Source of the DNA: Chaetoderma sp. LZ-2023a
Taxonomy: Eukaryota > Mollusca > Caudofoveata > Chaetodermatida > Chaetodermatidae
Length of the DNA stretch: 64,000 bases
Assembly: GCA_034401795.1 (NCBI GenBank)
Contig: CM067367.1
Span: forward strand, 51,240,884-51,304,883
Direction: 5' to 3'
Positions 45,831 through 55,819 of this stretch are shown here, one piece after another. The notes beneath the pieces are model-generated. The model searched no databases and had not been told where the DNA came from. It worked only from the letters and a program-made list of their open reading frames with translations. Position 1 is the stretch's first letter, and every line of letters begins with the position of its first letter. The position numbers and the translations under genes are program-made.

Positions 45831-46064
45831 TTGTTTGTATCTAGACAATGTTGCTACAATATGAATCTGAATGGATTGTAAACAATTGTAAACAAACCCA
45901 AGATATTACCATAAAACTGGGTCAACATGACCCTGACATCTTGACTACATTATCTTACAGCACTCTTCAGGCCATCAAGAGCAACTTCCCAGCTATGTTA
46001 AATGAAGATCGTTTCAGAAGACCTTGAGTTATCATCCTGCATTGCAACACAATACTATGAACCC

Positions 46065-46260
46065 TTTTACACTTAAAACCGGTCAAAATGGCAGGCCTCT
46101 GAAGTGGCCTTGAGACATGTCATCTAGCAGCCCAAATAGACAATTTTTGAAAATTTACAACTCGAATGACTGGCTCTATAACCTTCTCTTGGTCTGTACA
46201 TGGACATTTTCTTTGATAAAATTGAAATTTTCTTGAACAAATTTGAAACTTAAAGCGTTA
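46065..46260. repeat. TTAA-type MITE, partial
   Basis: ACCCTTTTACACTTAAAACC start, ACTCGAATGACTGGCTC centre, GAAATTTTCTTGAACAAATT outer arm. Confidence 0.65.
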
Positions 46261-46336
46261 ATTTGGCTACGTTAAATCATGATGACCTTTGACCTATTGA
46301 CCAAAAAAGAGTAGGATTCTTCCAGTTCTAATTCAC

Positions 46337-46713
46337 CTTTCCAGAGTACCCAGCCATCATATGACGTCATAATGAACTGCGTGGCGTGTACAATGACATC
46401 ATAATGAATGATGTCATGAATGACGTCGATAAGTACGTCACGAACGCATATTTGATGACGGTCTATGGGCTGTTGTACAAATTGTTTGCTTTTATTATTT
46501 AATAAATATTCTGTTGAATATTTTGAAACTAATTTGACTGGGCGATGTTGCTGCCTATCGCAGCAACAGCACCCAGTCTAATTAGTTACAAAATATTCAA
46601 CAGCTTCCCTGTATAGTTTTCAGGAAATTGATAGCTAGGGCATTTGGGGATCGATCAATCCAAACACGGCGAGGTGTGGGTGGAGCTTAGCTAGTGATGG
46701 GCGGGGCATAGAT
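46337..46713 (+). repeat. CRE-bearing MITE, best copy, left part (rest at 48343-48364)
   Basis: ATTCACCTTTCCAGAG start, then four closely spaced TGACGTCA/TGACGTCG/TGATGTCA words (46370-46440), hairpin module 46513-46603, ATCGATCAATCC, GGGCGGGGCATAG. The end (CTAAAAATGGAAAGGTCCAT) has been pushed to 48343 by an inserted repeat. Confidence 0.8.
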
Positions 46714-48342
46714 AACAAGAGGCCCAATGGTCCTGTATCGCTCACCTGGAACATTGGCATATCAAACTAATCTTACTTAAGTTTTACATCTATCGGTGTC
46801 ACTTCCAATGACTTTCAGTCAAATGATTTAGTTTTCGAGATATTGACAACAATCTCTGGACTGTTTTTTTTTGCATTAGTGATTTTGAACAATGTTTAAG
46901 TGAAAATAGATGATATCAGTGCTAACAACAGCTGGTTTCTTAACTGTCTCACTGCTGCAAGCCAGTGCAGCCAATAATTTCAATTTTCAAAAGCTCTTGA
47001 CTTGTTGAATATTTTGAAAACAATTCGACTGAAAGTTGTTGGTGGCTTAGTCTCAGTCCAATTGTTTTCAAAATATTTATCACGTTCAGAGATATAACCT
47101 TTGGAATATGTTGTCTGCAAAAACTCAGTCAGACGCTTACTAGAGATTTAAATACAATTTGAAGAAAATGGTCTCTAAAGGCAGGTAGGTGGTCTTTATA
47201 GCAGGTTATTCCCCATCACCACACAATCCATTTAACACATGCACATCTGGCTGAATCACCGAGTTAGCAGCAGGGGTAGGGTGAGCTGGAGTTGATTATG
47301 AAAATAATTTGACTGAAAGTCATTGCTGCCTATTTCAATCAAATACATTTCAAATATATTTAAGAGCATAGATGTCAGAGCACATAATACATATCTTAAA
47401 TATTTCTGCAGTATTGGAGAGGTTAACCTGTTAATTGGAATTTAATATCTAGTTTGGCAATAAAATCTGACATGGTGATAAGACTGTGGGAACACACCAT
47501 TTGCCCTATGAAAGTGAGACAGCAAATATTTAAGGAGTGATAACTCTGGCATTTGATGTCCTATCAGTTTCATTTTCACAACACAGATATTAGATACCGT
47601 CATTAACATTGTGACCAAGTTTGGTGTCAATCCGTCAAGAAATAACAAAATGAGCCGTCATTGTTGGTGACGGACAAACAGATGGATGGACGGACATACA
47701 GAAGACGGATAGGGTTATCGCTATACGATAGCTGACTGACAAGTAAGCGGAGTTAAGAAAACCAATTTCGGCTTCACAATCCATCAAATAAAAAAATTGA
47801 ATATGGCAGCCAAACACGCTAAAATTTGATTGGTCCACGGTGGCCATGTTTTTTACCTATCAACTTCCCATGAACAAACTTTAATGGCCCTTAGTCCATA
47901 ATCATATTCCCAAAATTTCAGCCCGATCCGTTCTGCGGGTCTGCAGAATAAGTTGTTTTTACAAAAACTAAGTCATCCAAGATGGCCGCTGAACCATTTG
48001 GCCAATCAAGTTCCTTCGAACAAACTTGGTTCAGCTCTTGCCCTATATGATATTTTGTGAGTTTTGAATCAATCCACCAAGCGGTTTCAGAGAAGATTTT
48101 TAAAGCCATTTCCTAAAATAGGCCAAAATCCAAGATGGCCACCGATCGGCTGATCGGCTTTGTTTGAACAAATTTGGATCCCTATGCCCTAAGGATACTT
48201 CCTGCCAAATATAATTGAAATTGGCCCAGTGGTTATTGAGAAGAAGTCGTTTAAAGGAAAAAGTTGACAGACGGACGGACACCAGACAGACGCCGGATGG
48301 TCGCCATGGCATAAGCTCACTTGGCCATTCTGGCCAGGTGAG
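46714..48342 (+). repeat. 1.6-kb repeat inserted in the CRE-bearing MITE
   Basis: Starts ACAAGAGGCCCAATGGTCCT-GTATCGCTCACCTGG and ends GGCCATTCTGGCCAGGTGAG. Start and end words form a short inverted pair (CTCACCTGG / CCAGGTGAG). Inside are a hairpin module (46998-47085) and 150-bp AAGATGGCC units (47790-48290). No open frame with a known domain. The sequence style is that of abundant bivalve repeats. Flanking CTA/ATA suggests a TA-type target but is not conclusive. Confidence 0.7.
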
Positions 48343-48486
48343 CTAAAAATGGAAAGGTCCATTCATCTCTTTACACAAGCGACATCTTTTGATCGTGATG
48401 TTAACTGTTATATACATTATATATATATATACACATGCATTGATTGACAGATCTATGGATTACATACATGTACATGGTTCTCCTTT

Positions 48487-48680
48487 AACCCGTTAATGGT
48501 AAAACTTTGTTAAGAAAATTTGAGATTTTTTTTTTAATTTACCACTTGAATGACTGGCTCCGTTAGCAAAACACTCATTCCGGTGGTAAATTTTCAAAAA
48601 TAGTCTTCTCTTGGACTGCAAATAGAGATCTCTCATGACCACTGCAGAACCCGCTTTTGGCTAGCTTGACCATTAACACG
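48487..48680. repeat. TTAA-type palindromic MITE copy
   Basis: TTTAACCCGTTAATGGTAAA start, CTTGAATGACTGGCTCCG centre with CTCATTCCGGTGGTAAATTT, and GGCTAGCTTGACCATTAACA end. Confidence 0.75.
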
Positions 48681-48790
48681 TGTAAATATATGATCATCAG
48701 AATGTCCCACAAAGGGATACATAGTGAATAATGCAGTGTGTACTGTATACAGGCATCTTCACTCAATATAATACATGTGCACAATGGTAC

Positions 48791-48886
48791 CTGATTCTCC
48801 TGTCAGTGACATGTCCATCATCTGTGACATGATAGTTTTCTGCTCAGTAAGCATGTGACTCAACTGATACATCTCACTTTCCAGGA
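48791..48886 (-). CDS. EXOC8: EXOC8 (Exo84) internal exon, LESEMYQLSHMLTEQK segment
   Basis: A 96-bp minus-strand exon with acceptor TTTATTTTTAG and donor AATCAG|GTACCA. It reads LESEMYQLSHMLTEQKTIM and SQMMDMSLTGES. The first 16 residues are almost identical to human LESEMYQLSHLLTEQK, part of the N-terminal coiled coil (CorEx-type helix) through which exocyst subunits pair. It enters in phase 1 (completing an Ile codon) and leaves in phase 1. Confidence 0.97.
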
Positions 48887-49018
48887 CTAAAAATAAAGGT
48901 CCACAAAACAAATGTACTTTATTGACATGCCGTTATGAAAGAAACATGGCTTACATGTATATCCTCACCCTACTGCCCCCACACACATTCATTAAATTTG
49001 CGATTACATGCACACATG

Positions 49019-49441
49019 AGGGCATAATTTAGAATTTGGTATTTGCATAGCATGTATTGCTATGCAAACTATAAATTGTATAGCTATCGGCAAAAATGTA
49101 TAGCAATCAACTCTTTCACCGATAAATTCCCTGTATCTCAATCTCAGAGCAAACAAATAGGAAAGCTGTTGAATATTTTGAAATTAATATGCCTGGAAGC
49201 CATTGCTGCCTAAGGCAGCAATGGCTTCCAGGCATATTAATTTCAAAATATTCAACAAAATATGGTATACCTTGTAAAGAAGGTACTTTTTCATGGATAT
49301 GTTGTTAAAAGGGTTAATGATAGAATTTTGAAAATCAATGATAAATTGCAATCGCGTACAAATTGTGCATAGCAGATACAGCTTTGCACGTTGCAGAATG
49401 TATAGCAACTGCTTAAATATGTGTAGCAAATTGAGATGAGA
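49019..49441 (-). repeat. AGGGCATAATTT MITE, reversed second copy
   Basis: Collinear with the reverse complement of 24944-25386 (GCATGTATTGCTATGCAAAC, CCGATAAATTCCCTGTATCT, hairpin module 49168-49256, ATCGCGTACAAATTG, TGTAGCAAATTGAGATG). The last ~20 bp are lost. Confidence 0.8.
49168..49256. repeat. Hairpin-family module, perfect 89-bp palindrome by eye
   Basis: GTTGAATATTTTGAAATTAA-TATGCCTGGAAGCCATTGCT-GCC meets its exact complement around TAAG. Confidence 0.9.
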
Positions 49442-49494
49442 CGTTTCAGAGTCATAGATCTGTTATAATTTATAGAGAAAATTTAACCAGAAAT

Positions 49495-49920
49495 TAGTGT
49501 TGCATTATGTGCAAGCCTCTGAAGTGGTCTTGAGACATGTCTTTTTGGAGACCAAGAAGACAATTTTTGAAAATTTATAACTCGAATGACTGGCTCGATT
49601 CAACAGCATGTTTATTACATGTAAATAGCAAAGAATTACAAAGACCTACAATTCATACGACGTGTCGGACTAGTTGAGATTTGATGACGGTCTATATGGA
49701 ACCCTTTGTGATGTAATGATTGTGACGTCATCATACACGTGCTGAGCTGATTATGACATCATAGGTCAGATGATGGATGGATACTCTGGAAAGGTGCATT
49801 GTGCTGTGAGTCAAGCATTCTAGCAGTAAATAAACAAATAGTCTTCCCTTGGCCTATGCATCGACATTCCTCAAGATGATTGTAGCGGCCAATTTGACCA
49901 TCTTGACCATTAAATGGTCA
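49495..49920. repeat. Fragments of TTAA MITE and CRE-bearing MITE
   Basis: 49520-49600 is a TTAA-MITE half (AACTCGAATGACTGGCTCG) that passes directly into a CRE-bearing MITE half (AACAGCATGTTTATTAC ... TGGAAAGGTGCATT, 49605-49800). 49830-49920 is another TTAA-MITE end (GACCATTAAATGG). Confidence 0.65.
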
Positions 49921-49986
49921 AAAGTTGAAGACATATACAGTCCAGCTCAGAGCTAACTTAACATGTTTCCAAAACAAAATCGTAAA

Positions 49987-50282
49987 GTTGAATATTTTGA
50001 ACTTAATTGGACCGGAAGGCATTGCGGCTAAGCAGTGCCGTGCTTAGGGGCCTACAGCACGCGCAGTTGCGGGGGGGGGGGGGGGGGGGGGGGGGGGCGA
50101 GGGAGAAGGGCGCACAGTCCCGAGGGCACCAAATACTGGCCAGAATGCAGGAAATGGCTTCTCAGAGCATCTCATATTCTAAATTTTTCCAGGGGAGGGC
50201 CTGCAGGTGGGCCGCACATCCACTAACAATGGCACTGTGCAATGTACTCCAATCCAATTATGTTCAAAATATTCAACAGAAC
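49987..50282. repeat. Hairpin-family module with foreign insert in its loop
   Basis: Left arm GTTGAATATTTTGAAC (49987 onward) and right arm GTTCAAAATATTCAACAG (ending 50280) are separated by about 220 bp instead of a loop. The insert starts CAGTGCCGTGCTTAGGGG and includes a 27-G run. Confidence 0.7.
50071..50097 (+). repeat. Uninterrupted run of 27 G
   Basis: Directly visible; could form a G-quadruplex, and is prone to length errors in sequencing. Confidence 0.9.
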
Positions 50283-50384
50283 ATTTCTTACTAACTACAT
50301 GTAACATGTTTAGATGTTCTTGCTTTGGAAGCATTTAAACTTATTTCTGAGATCTACTGTATGATATACAGTCAACAGTCTTAC

Positions 50385-50534
50385 TTGATATTTCCTTAGC
50401 GGTTTCAATAAATTGTGAGTAATTCTTGTAGACATTTTTCTTAAGTAACTGTGCAGTGTCATCTGCTAGCATCTGAAGCGACTGTTTCATTTCAAGCAAG
50501 TCATCCTCACCTTCTTGAGAGAGACGATTCACAA
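50385..50534 (-). CDS. EXOC8: EXOC8 (Exo84) exon, NVYKNYSQFIETAKEIS segment
   Basis: A 150-bp minus-strand exon with acceptor TGTTTTTTCAG and donor TCAA|GTAAGA. It encodes VNRLSQEGEDDLLEMKQSLQ, MLADDTAQLLKKNVYKN and YSQFIETAKEIS. This matches human VKQLSQ...EETAQNLKRNVYQN-YRQFIETAREIS, close to the N-terminus of EXOC8. Its first two bases complete a codon, so at least one coding exon lies further right; human needs roughly 20-30 more residues. It leaves in phase 1. It is the most 5' exon I can assign with confidence. Confidence 0.97.
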
Positions 50535-50877
50535 CTGAAAAAACACGAGCAAGTACTGATAAACCTGTGTATAATAGTAGAAATCATAAGATTTTTTATA
50601 CATAGACATAGTGCTGTTCATCCCTGTATTGCAGATATAAGAGATGAATACTTTGTATACAAGACCATTAGTGGCTATATCTTGATCGGACCCCCTGCCA
50701 TAGGTTTAATATGGGATTTCGGTTTGCCACGAAATCTGGTTGAAACACCATAAATAAAATTATCTATAATATTTTCAATGTCTACTACATTTCAATAAGT
50801 AAGGCTATGCTTCTATGATGTTTTTGTCGCCATACGAATTAAGGGTTAAAACTAAATAACAGAAATAAACTAGTTAC

Positions 50878-50926
50878 CACTTTTCGTGATGGATACGAAT
50901 AAGGATATATCCAATGTTGTATTTGG
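50878..50926 (-). CDS. Weak candidate for the preceding EXOC8 exon
   Basis: A 49-bp minus-strand segment between CACACCTCAG and AAGTG|GTAACT, open in a frame (PNTTLDISLFVSITKS) that ends in phase 1 as the exon at 50534 requires. It does not resemble the usual F-x-x-E-x-YV lead-in of EXOC8, so it may be chance. Confidence 0.22.
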
Positions 50927-50969
50927 CTGAGGTGTGCACTTCAGAAGCTGACTCTCAAACGAATGTCTT

Positions 50970-51560
50970 TTTCTAAAGACATGCTGACACTGCCACTGCT
51001 ATCTGTATGTTTACTAGAAAAATTTGTTGTCGAACATCATGTCTAGGTGTGCATCTGGGCAAATGGCTGCCACTCCAATAGATTAAAAATGGTCTATGTA
51101 CATATTTCCTCGTAATGTAGTTCTCGAAGGTATCTACATTCAGTGCTATGAAAGTTGAATCGGCAAGGTTGTTCCAGAGTGGCATTCTTCTTGGTAGGAA
51201 TGAATGCTGGTATTGACTGATGGATGGTTGTAATGGGTGTAGCTTCTGTGAGTGACTTCATCTGATAGTGTTGACATTTGCTTTTACTGGATGATATTCA
51301 GGTGGTATCGCTACATGCGAATTGAACAGTTTATACATTAGAATCACATTGCCTTTTCATCTCCTCTGCTCTAGAGATTCACAGCCAAGTTCCATTATCG
51401 TGTTAGAGACACTATGTTGAAGGTACTGCTAAATACGATGTGCTAGGATGACTCTTACTGCCTTTCTTGGTACAGCCTTGACTTGAATTCCTTTGTGGGA
51501 AGTTCCCAGACTGTGGCGCTGTAATCGACTTTCGGTCAGGTATGCTCACTCTTTGATGAT
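50970..51560 (-). mobile_element. LINE 3' fragment (CR1/Jockey-type), decayed
   Basis: Minus-strand frames read LYQERQ-like and AVPRKAVRVILAHR, then GCESLEQRR, MYKLFNSHVAIPPEYHP, and ISQYQHSFLPRR with MPLWNNLADSTFIALNVDTF. The WNNL...F tail is the C-terminal end of CR1/L2/Jockey ORF2. Several stops and shifts; no catalytic box in this piece. Confidence 0.7.
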
Positions 51561-51720
51561 TTGAGGGCACCCACGCAGGTTTCCACATAAAAAACCAAGG
51601 CAATTGTCTTGGTTGCCCATGCCTTTTCCCTTGGTGCCCCACCATTTTGCCATCTTTTTAAGGCAATAACTGCCTTAGGTGCCCTCCTCTATTGCCTTGG
51701 TGCCCATCATAAAGACAACT
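51560..51720. repeat. Short repeat of TTGCCTTGGTGCC words
   Basis: ACCAAGGCAATTGTCTTGGT palindrome followed by three variants of CCTTGGTGCCC; no gene. Confidence 0.5.
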
Positions 51721-51901
51721 AAATAAAGTATCCAACGTAAATTTACAGTCATCTAAATGTAGATAGTAACACTGAACATACTCTGACTGTAATGCTTGTA
51801 CTGTAAAAGGGGAATAAGGGGTTCTTGATGTTAGAAAGGCTCAAGTGGATGTGAATCCAAGAATGCATTAAATACAAGACTACATGTATGGTTTATGTAC
51901 A

Positions 51902-52715
51902 AATGTATGTATGATTACTGTATTCTGCAGCTGTAGTAGTAGAAACATCCTACAGCTGCAATCAGTCCTTCTTCACTTTTGCCCACTGTGTCTTGTCCTC
52001 AGCCAAAATCCTTAGCTTCCTCAGGTCCATTCTTTACTTGAGTTTACTTACATTAGTCCTGCTTTCTTGAGGTCACCGCATAGCACGCTTAACAGATTTA
52101 TGCAATAACATCCTCTCCTGGCTTTGTATTTGCTGGTTCCGGGTAGGGTGAATACCAAGGCTCTCTGTGCTAGTGTGTCATCTGGCATCCTTAGCACATT
52201 GCCAAACATGGACCATCTTTGCTGGCCGACTTTTACAGACAGAGGCACCGTATTACACATCTTGTATAGTGCATCATTGGAGATTATGCTATCTGGCCAT
52301 CAGTATCCAGTGATGGTGCATAGGTCATTGAGGTGGCAGGCATCGAGTTTGTCTAGAGCTGCCTTTGGAGCTGCCCAGCTGTTACAGCTATACAGCATCA
52401 AGGATACGCAGGTTGCATTGTATAAACGTAGTCTTTTTATCAAGGGCATCTTTGGTCTACGAATCCATAGCTTCCAGAAGGACTGGAGAGCTGTTCCCCA
52501 TGACGCAGCATGCAATGTCAGCAGTACTGCTGCAAAGCAGTGAACCCAGGATTTTACTTTTCCTCCATGGTTCGTCACCACGAAGTGGATTATCATTTTC
52601 TTTAGTTTCATGCTTTGTAGATAGGTATATGTGGGTGAACTCTGTTTTGGATTCATTCATAGAGATTCTCAATTTTTATCTTGCTGGCAGCTTTTGGGAG
52701 AAGTTCATCAAAGGG
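51902..52715 (-). mobile_element. LINE (RTE-like) 3' fragment, second copy
   Basis: Collinear with 26868-27460 (about 85-90% by eye) but keeps a segment missing there (52042-52244). That segment encodes GQQRWSMFGNVLRMPDDTLA, QRALVFTLPGTSKYKARRG and INLLSVLCGDLKKAGL, the typical C-terminal tail. Upstream residues MNESKTEFTHIYL follow the expected post-YADD part. 5'-truncated, with frame breaks. Confidence 0.85.
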
Positions 52716-52719
52716 TTTA

Positions 52720-52885
52720 CGGTATAGTTTCCAAAGCTATTAACAGTGAAACACCTGACTACATAACAAATTCAGTGTTGTATTCCCAGAGCTTCTCAGT
52801 TAAAGGATCAAAACTATGGAATTCTCTAAAAGTATCATTACGCACTGAGCCTTCATTTACAGGGTTCACGGGCCATTCCATGCCA
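52720..52885 (+). mobile_element. Tiny LINE C-terminal fragment, plus strand
   Basis: Reads AINSETPDYITNSVLYSQS, FSVKGSKLWNSLKVSLRTEP and SFTGFTGH, the conserved end of many LINE ORF2 proteins (SF-x-V-x-x-x-LWNSLP). It abuts the opposite-strand LINE at 52715. Confidence 0.7.
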
Positions 52886-53234
52886 AATCAACACACTAAG
52901 ATGTACTGTTTTCCTTGACCATCTCTAATTTTGCTCACATTTCACATACTTGTAAGTACTTAGGAGAAACGGATCTGTACAAAATTTTAAGTCTGTATCT
53001 TGCCCAGTGTCCGAGATATGGGTCAGCAAAGTTTGACCAAAATCACGCTTTACCACCAATATTTTGATGAAATTAAATACTAAATCGTCTATAACGTCCT
53101 TATTTATTATCATACAGAGATGTTTAATACTTTGTTTTAAAGGTATTTGGAACCCCTATCCAATGGTATCATTCCTTTCTTTCTATCAGATAATACGAAA
53201 ATATTGATTTTATCTGACATTGGGTGACCTTTGA

Positions 53235-54170
53235 TCTTACGTACAACCGGAGTACCTCATCGGACCAAGGAAATCTGAGTTACCCACATGATTGCGGAGT
53301 GCAAGAGGCCATCTAGATTTGGCTCCACCACCAGGGGGTTGGGGGGGGGGGGGCAAAAGGTCAAATTTTAGCATGCAGAAATTGATTGTAACGCATCTCC
53401 TCCAAAACCGTTGGACAGAATTCAACCAAATTTGGTCTATGGATTACCCATATCAATGTTGAGTACATGAGCACATTTACATGTGGCCCTGCCCCTAGGG
53501 GTGGGTGAGGGGGTCAAAAGGTAAAAAAATTGATTGTAATGGCGCTCCTCTGACACTGTTGGACGGAATTCAACCAAATTTAGTATGTCAGTTACCCATA
53601 TCAATGTGGAGTATATGAGCACATTTACATTTGGCCCCACAGGTGGTGGGGGATGGGGTCAAAAGGTCATGAAATTGTTTGTAATGCAACTCCTCTGAAA
53701 TCGTTAGACGGAACTCAACCAAATTTGATATCTGAGTTACTCCTATGATTGCGGAGTACAAGAGGTCATTTAGATTTGGCTCTGCCCACAGGGGGCAGGA
53801 GTGGTCAAAGGGTCAAATTTTAACCTACAAAAATTGATTGTAATGCATCTCCTCAGAAACCATTGGACAGAATTCAAACAAATTTGGTATGTGAGTTACC
53901 CATATCAATGTGGAGTGGATGAGCACATTTACATTTGGCCCCAAACCCAGGATGGGGGTCAAAGGTCATGAAATTGATTATAATGCAACTCCTGTGCTAC
54001 TGTTGGATGGAATTCAACCAAATTTGATATGTGAGTTACCCATATGATCACGGAGTGCAAAATGACATTTACATTTGGCTCCGCCCCTGGTGGTGGGTTG
54101 TGGGGTGTGTCAAAAGTTCAAAGCGGTGAATGTGGGGATTTGCGAAGATGCTTCATCGACCGATCTATCT
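53235..54170 (+). repeat. ~150-bp tandem array (GGAATTCAACCAAATTTGG)
   Basis: Six units with TTGGACGGAATTCAACCAAA-TTTGGTATGTGAGTTACCCA-TAT, near 53265, 53410, 53560, 53705, 53860 and 54000. Two alternating versions follow (ATCAATGTGGAGTACATGAG or GATTGCGGAGTGCAAGAGG). Each ends TTTGGCCCCGCCC and GGGGTCAAAAGGTC. A 13-G run at about 53341-53353 lies in the first unit. Confidence 0.85.
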
Positions 54171-54505
54171 AGTTTTTATTGTATAGGGGTGTTGGCGGTA
54201 ATTTATGCCAACATATTTGCTTTATTTTTCATGATTACCATTTTCTATGACCTACAGTATGATGAAAAATGCAGATTTTCCATGACTTTCCAGGCCTGGA
54301 ATTTAAATTGTCAAATTCCATGGCTTTCCAGGATTTCCATGACCAGTACAAACCTTGATTTACTGCATTTAAATCTGAGTATGCAAAATCTTGTATACAT
54401 GTAATTATGTAAACAAAATGTAGTATCTGCTTGCTTGCCCGCGCATGTGTGCATCCATTCGCTTGTGCATATGTGTATGTACATCTACATTGTACATGCA
54501 TACAG

Positions 54506-54552
54506 TGTGTGTGTGCGTGCGTGCGTGCGTGCGTGCGTGCGTGTGTGTGGAT
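54506..54552 (+). repeat. (GCGT)n microsatellite
   Basis: GTGTGTGTGCGTGCGTGCGT run; explains the short His/Thr- and Cys/Arg-rich frames on both strands. Confidence 0.9.
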
Positions 54553-54719
54553 GCTTTTGCATGTAAGTTGTACATTCTGTATATATGTGTCATACCTAAA
54601 ATACTGTAAACTAATTATGTAAATAACAGATATATTGAAGGCCTCAGGGAAGACCAGGGAGTTTGTCACTGATCAATTTACCTTCATTAAATAAAGCTTA
54701 TTAATATTATTGCTATTAT

Positions 54720-55132
54720 TCTGATTGCATGTGAAAGTCCAAATGTTGCCTTTATGCTGTTCCTCATGAGGCATAGTCTTCCTCGATGTCCTAAGACATT
54801 GTTTTCACGCCCCTAAAATTATGAAAGCCACTAGGGTAACATTACTATGCCCGTTTTACTGATATTTTCTAGCCCTGAGAAAGCCAAGTGTTCGGTGAGC
54901 TTAATTGCTTGTCATATTTGAGATGTATCTGTCCATTTAAGCTTGCAACTCAGCTCTACTCCAAGATACGGGTTTAATGTCTTGGTTACAGTTGGGCCAT
55001 TCATGGTGTAAATGTGCTGCTCATGCTAGACGTTTGTTGTATGATTTTGCGAATGCTGCATTTTGAAACATTGAATTCCATGCCAGGTTTTATTGCAATT
55101 CTGGCTGTGTTGTATGTTCCGCGTTTCCGTCT
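54720..55132 (-). mobile_element. LINE RT fragment (CR1/Jockey-type), decayed
   Basis: Minus strand reads IKPGMEFNVSKCSI, then YTMNGPTVTKTLNPYLGVEL and KLKWTDTSQI. This is the post-catalytic palm/thumb pattern MEFN-x-x-KC ... YTMNG ... LGV-x-x-x-x-LKW. Several stops and shifts. Possibly the upstream part of the element whose tail lies at 50970-51560. Confidence 0.7.
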
Positions 55133-55133
55133 T

Positions 55134-55206
55134 ATAAGATTCAAGATTCAATGTTATTTATTTTGAAACGCAATGAAATAAACAGCATTAAATCTTGAAT
55201 CTTTTG
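55134..55206. repeat. Short fold-back repeat (AAGATTCAAGATTCAA)
   Basis: TAAGATTCAAGATTCAATGT-TATTTATTTTG faces AAATAAACAGCATTAAATCT-TGAATCTTTT. A half copy follows at 55285-55320. Confidence 0.7.
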
Positions 55207-55819
55207 ATGTTACATGTATGTGTCACACTGTATTCACACACGGTATATGAGTGATTTCTTAGCACTTTTTCTGGGATGTTGGTAAGATTCAAGATTCAAA
55301 ATTATTTATTTCGTGCTTAATATTTAATATACATACACCATAATTGGGCAGTCCATCAAAGACAGAGCCTATGAATCGATGGACACCCTACACACAAAAC
55401 AAGACATTACAATATATAAGGTGATAGGTAATACAAACATCCATAATGTAATATTAATGCTTGTATAGGGGCAAACATAGAACACAGAACAAGATATATT
55501 TTTTTTGCACCATATTGTCAATCTTGTTTTAAAGTGCTCTACATATAAACGATCTTCATATTATTTTGTAATTAGCATCCATCTAGGATATTTATTGTAG
55601 ATACAGGGTTTTTAATATGGTACATTGAGAGTGGGGATGGGAGGGGATGGGGGGTGCTCAACAATGACACAAAGATATTAGAATGAGAAAGTTGTTGGTG
55701 GATGTGACTTAGATAAATATTTTATAGTGTTGACATCTGATATGTTCACTGAGATTATCAGATGAATATTCAGAGCTAATTGAGATACATACCCTTACAG
55801 AAATTTAAGCATGCGGTAA

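Noticed and set aside
54235-54669. His/Thr-rich frames around 54.5 kb
   Set aside because: They translate the (GCGT)n microsatellite.
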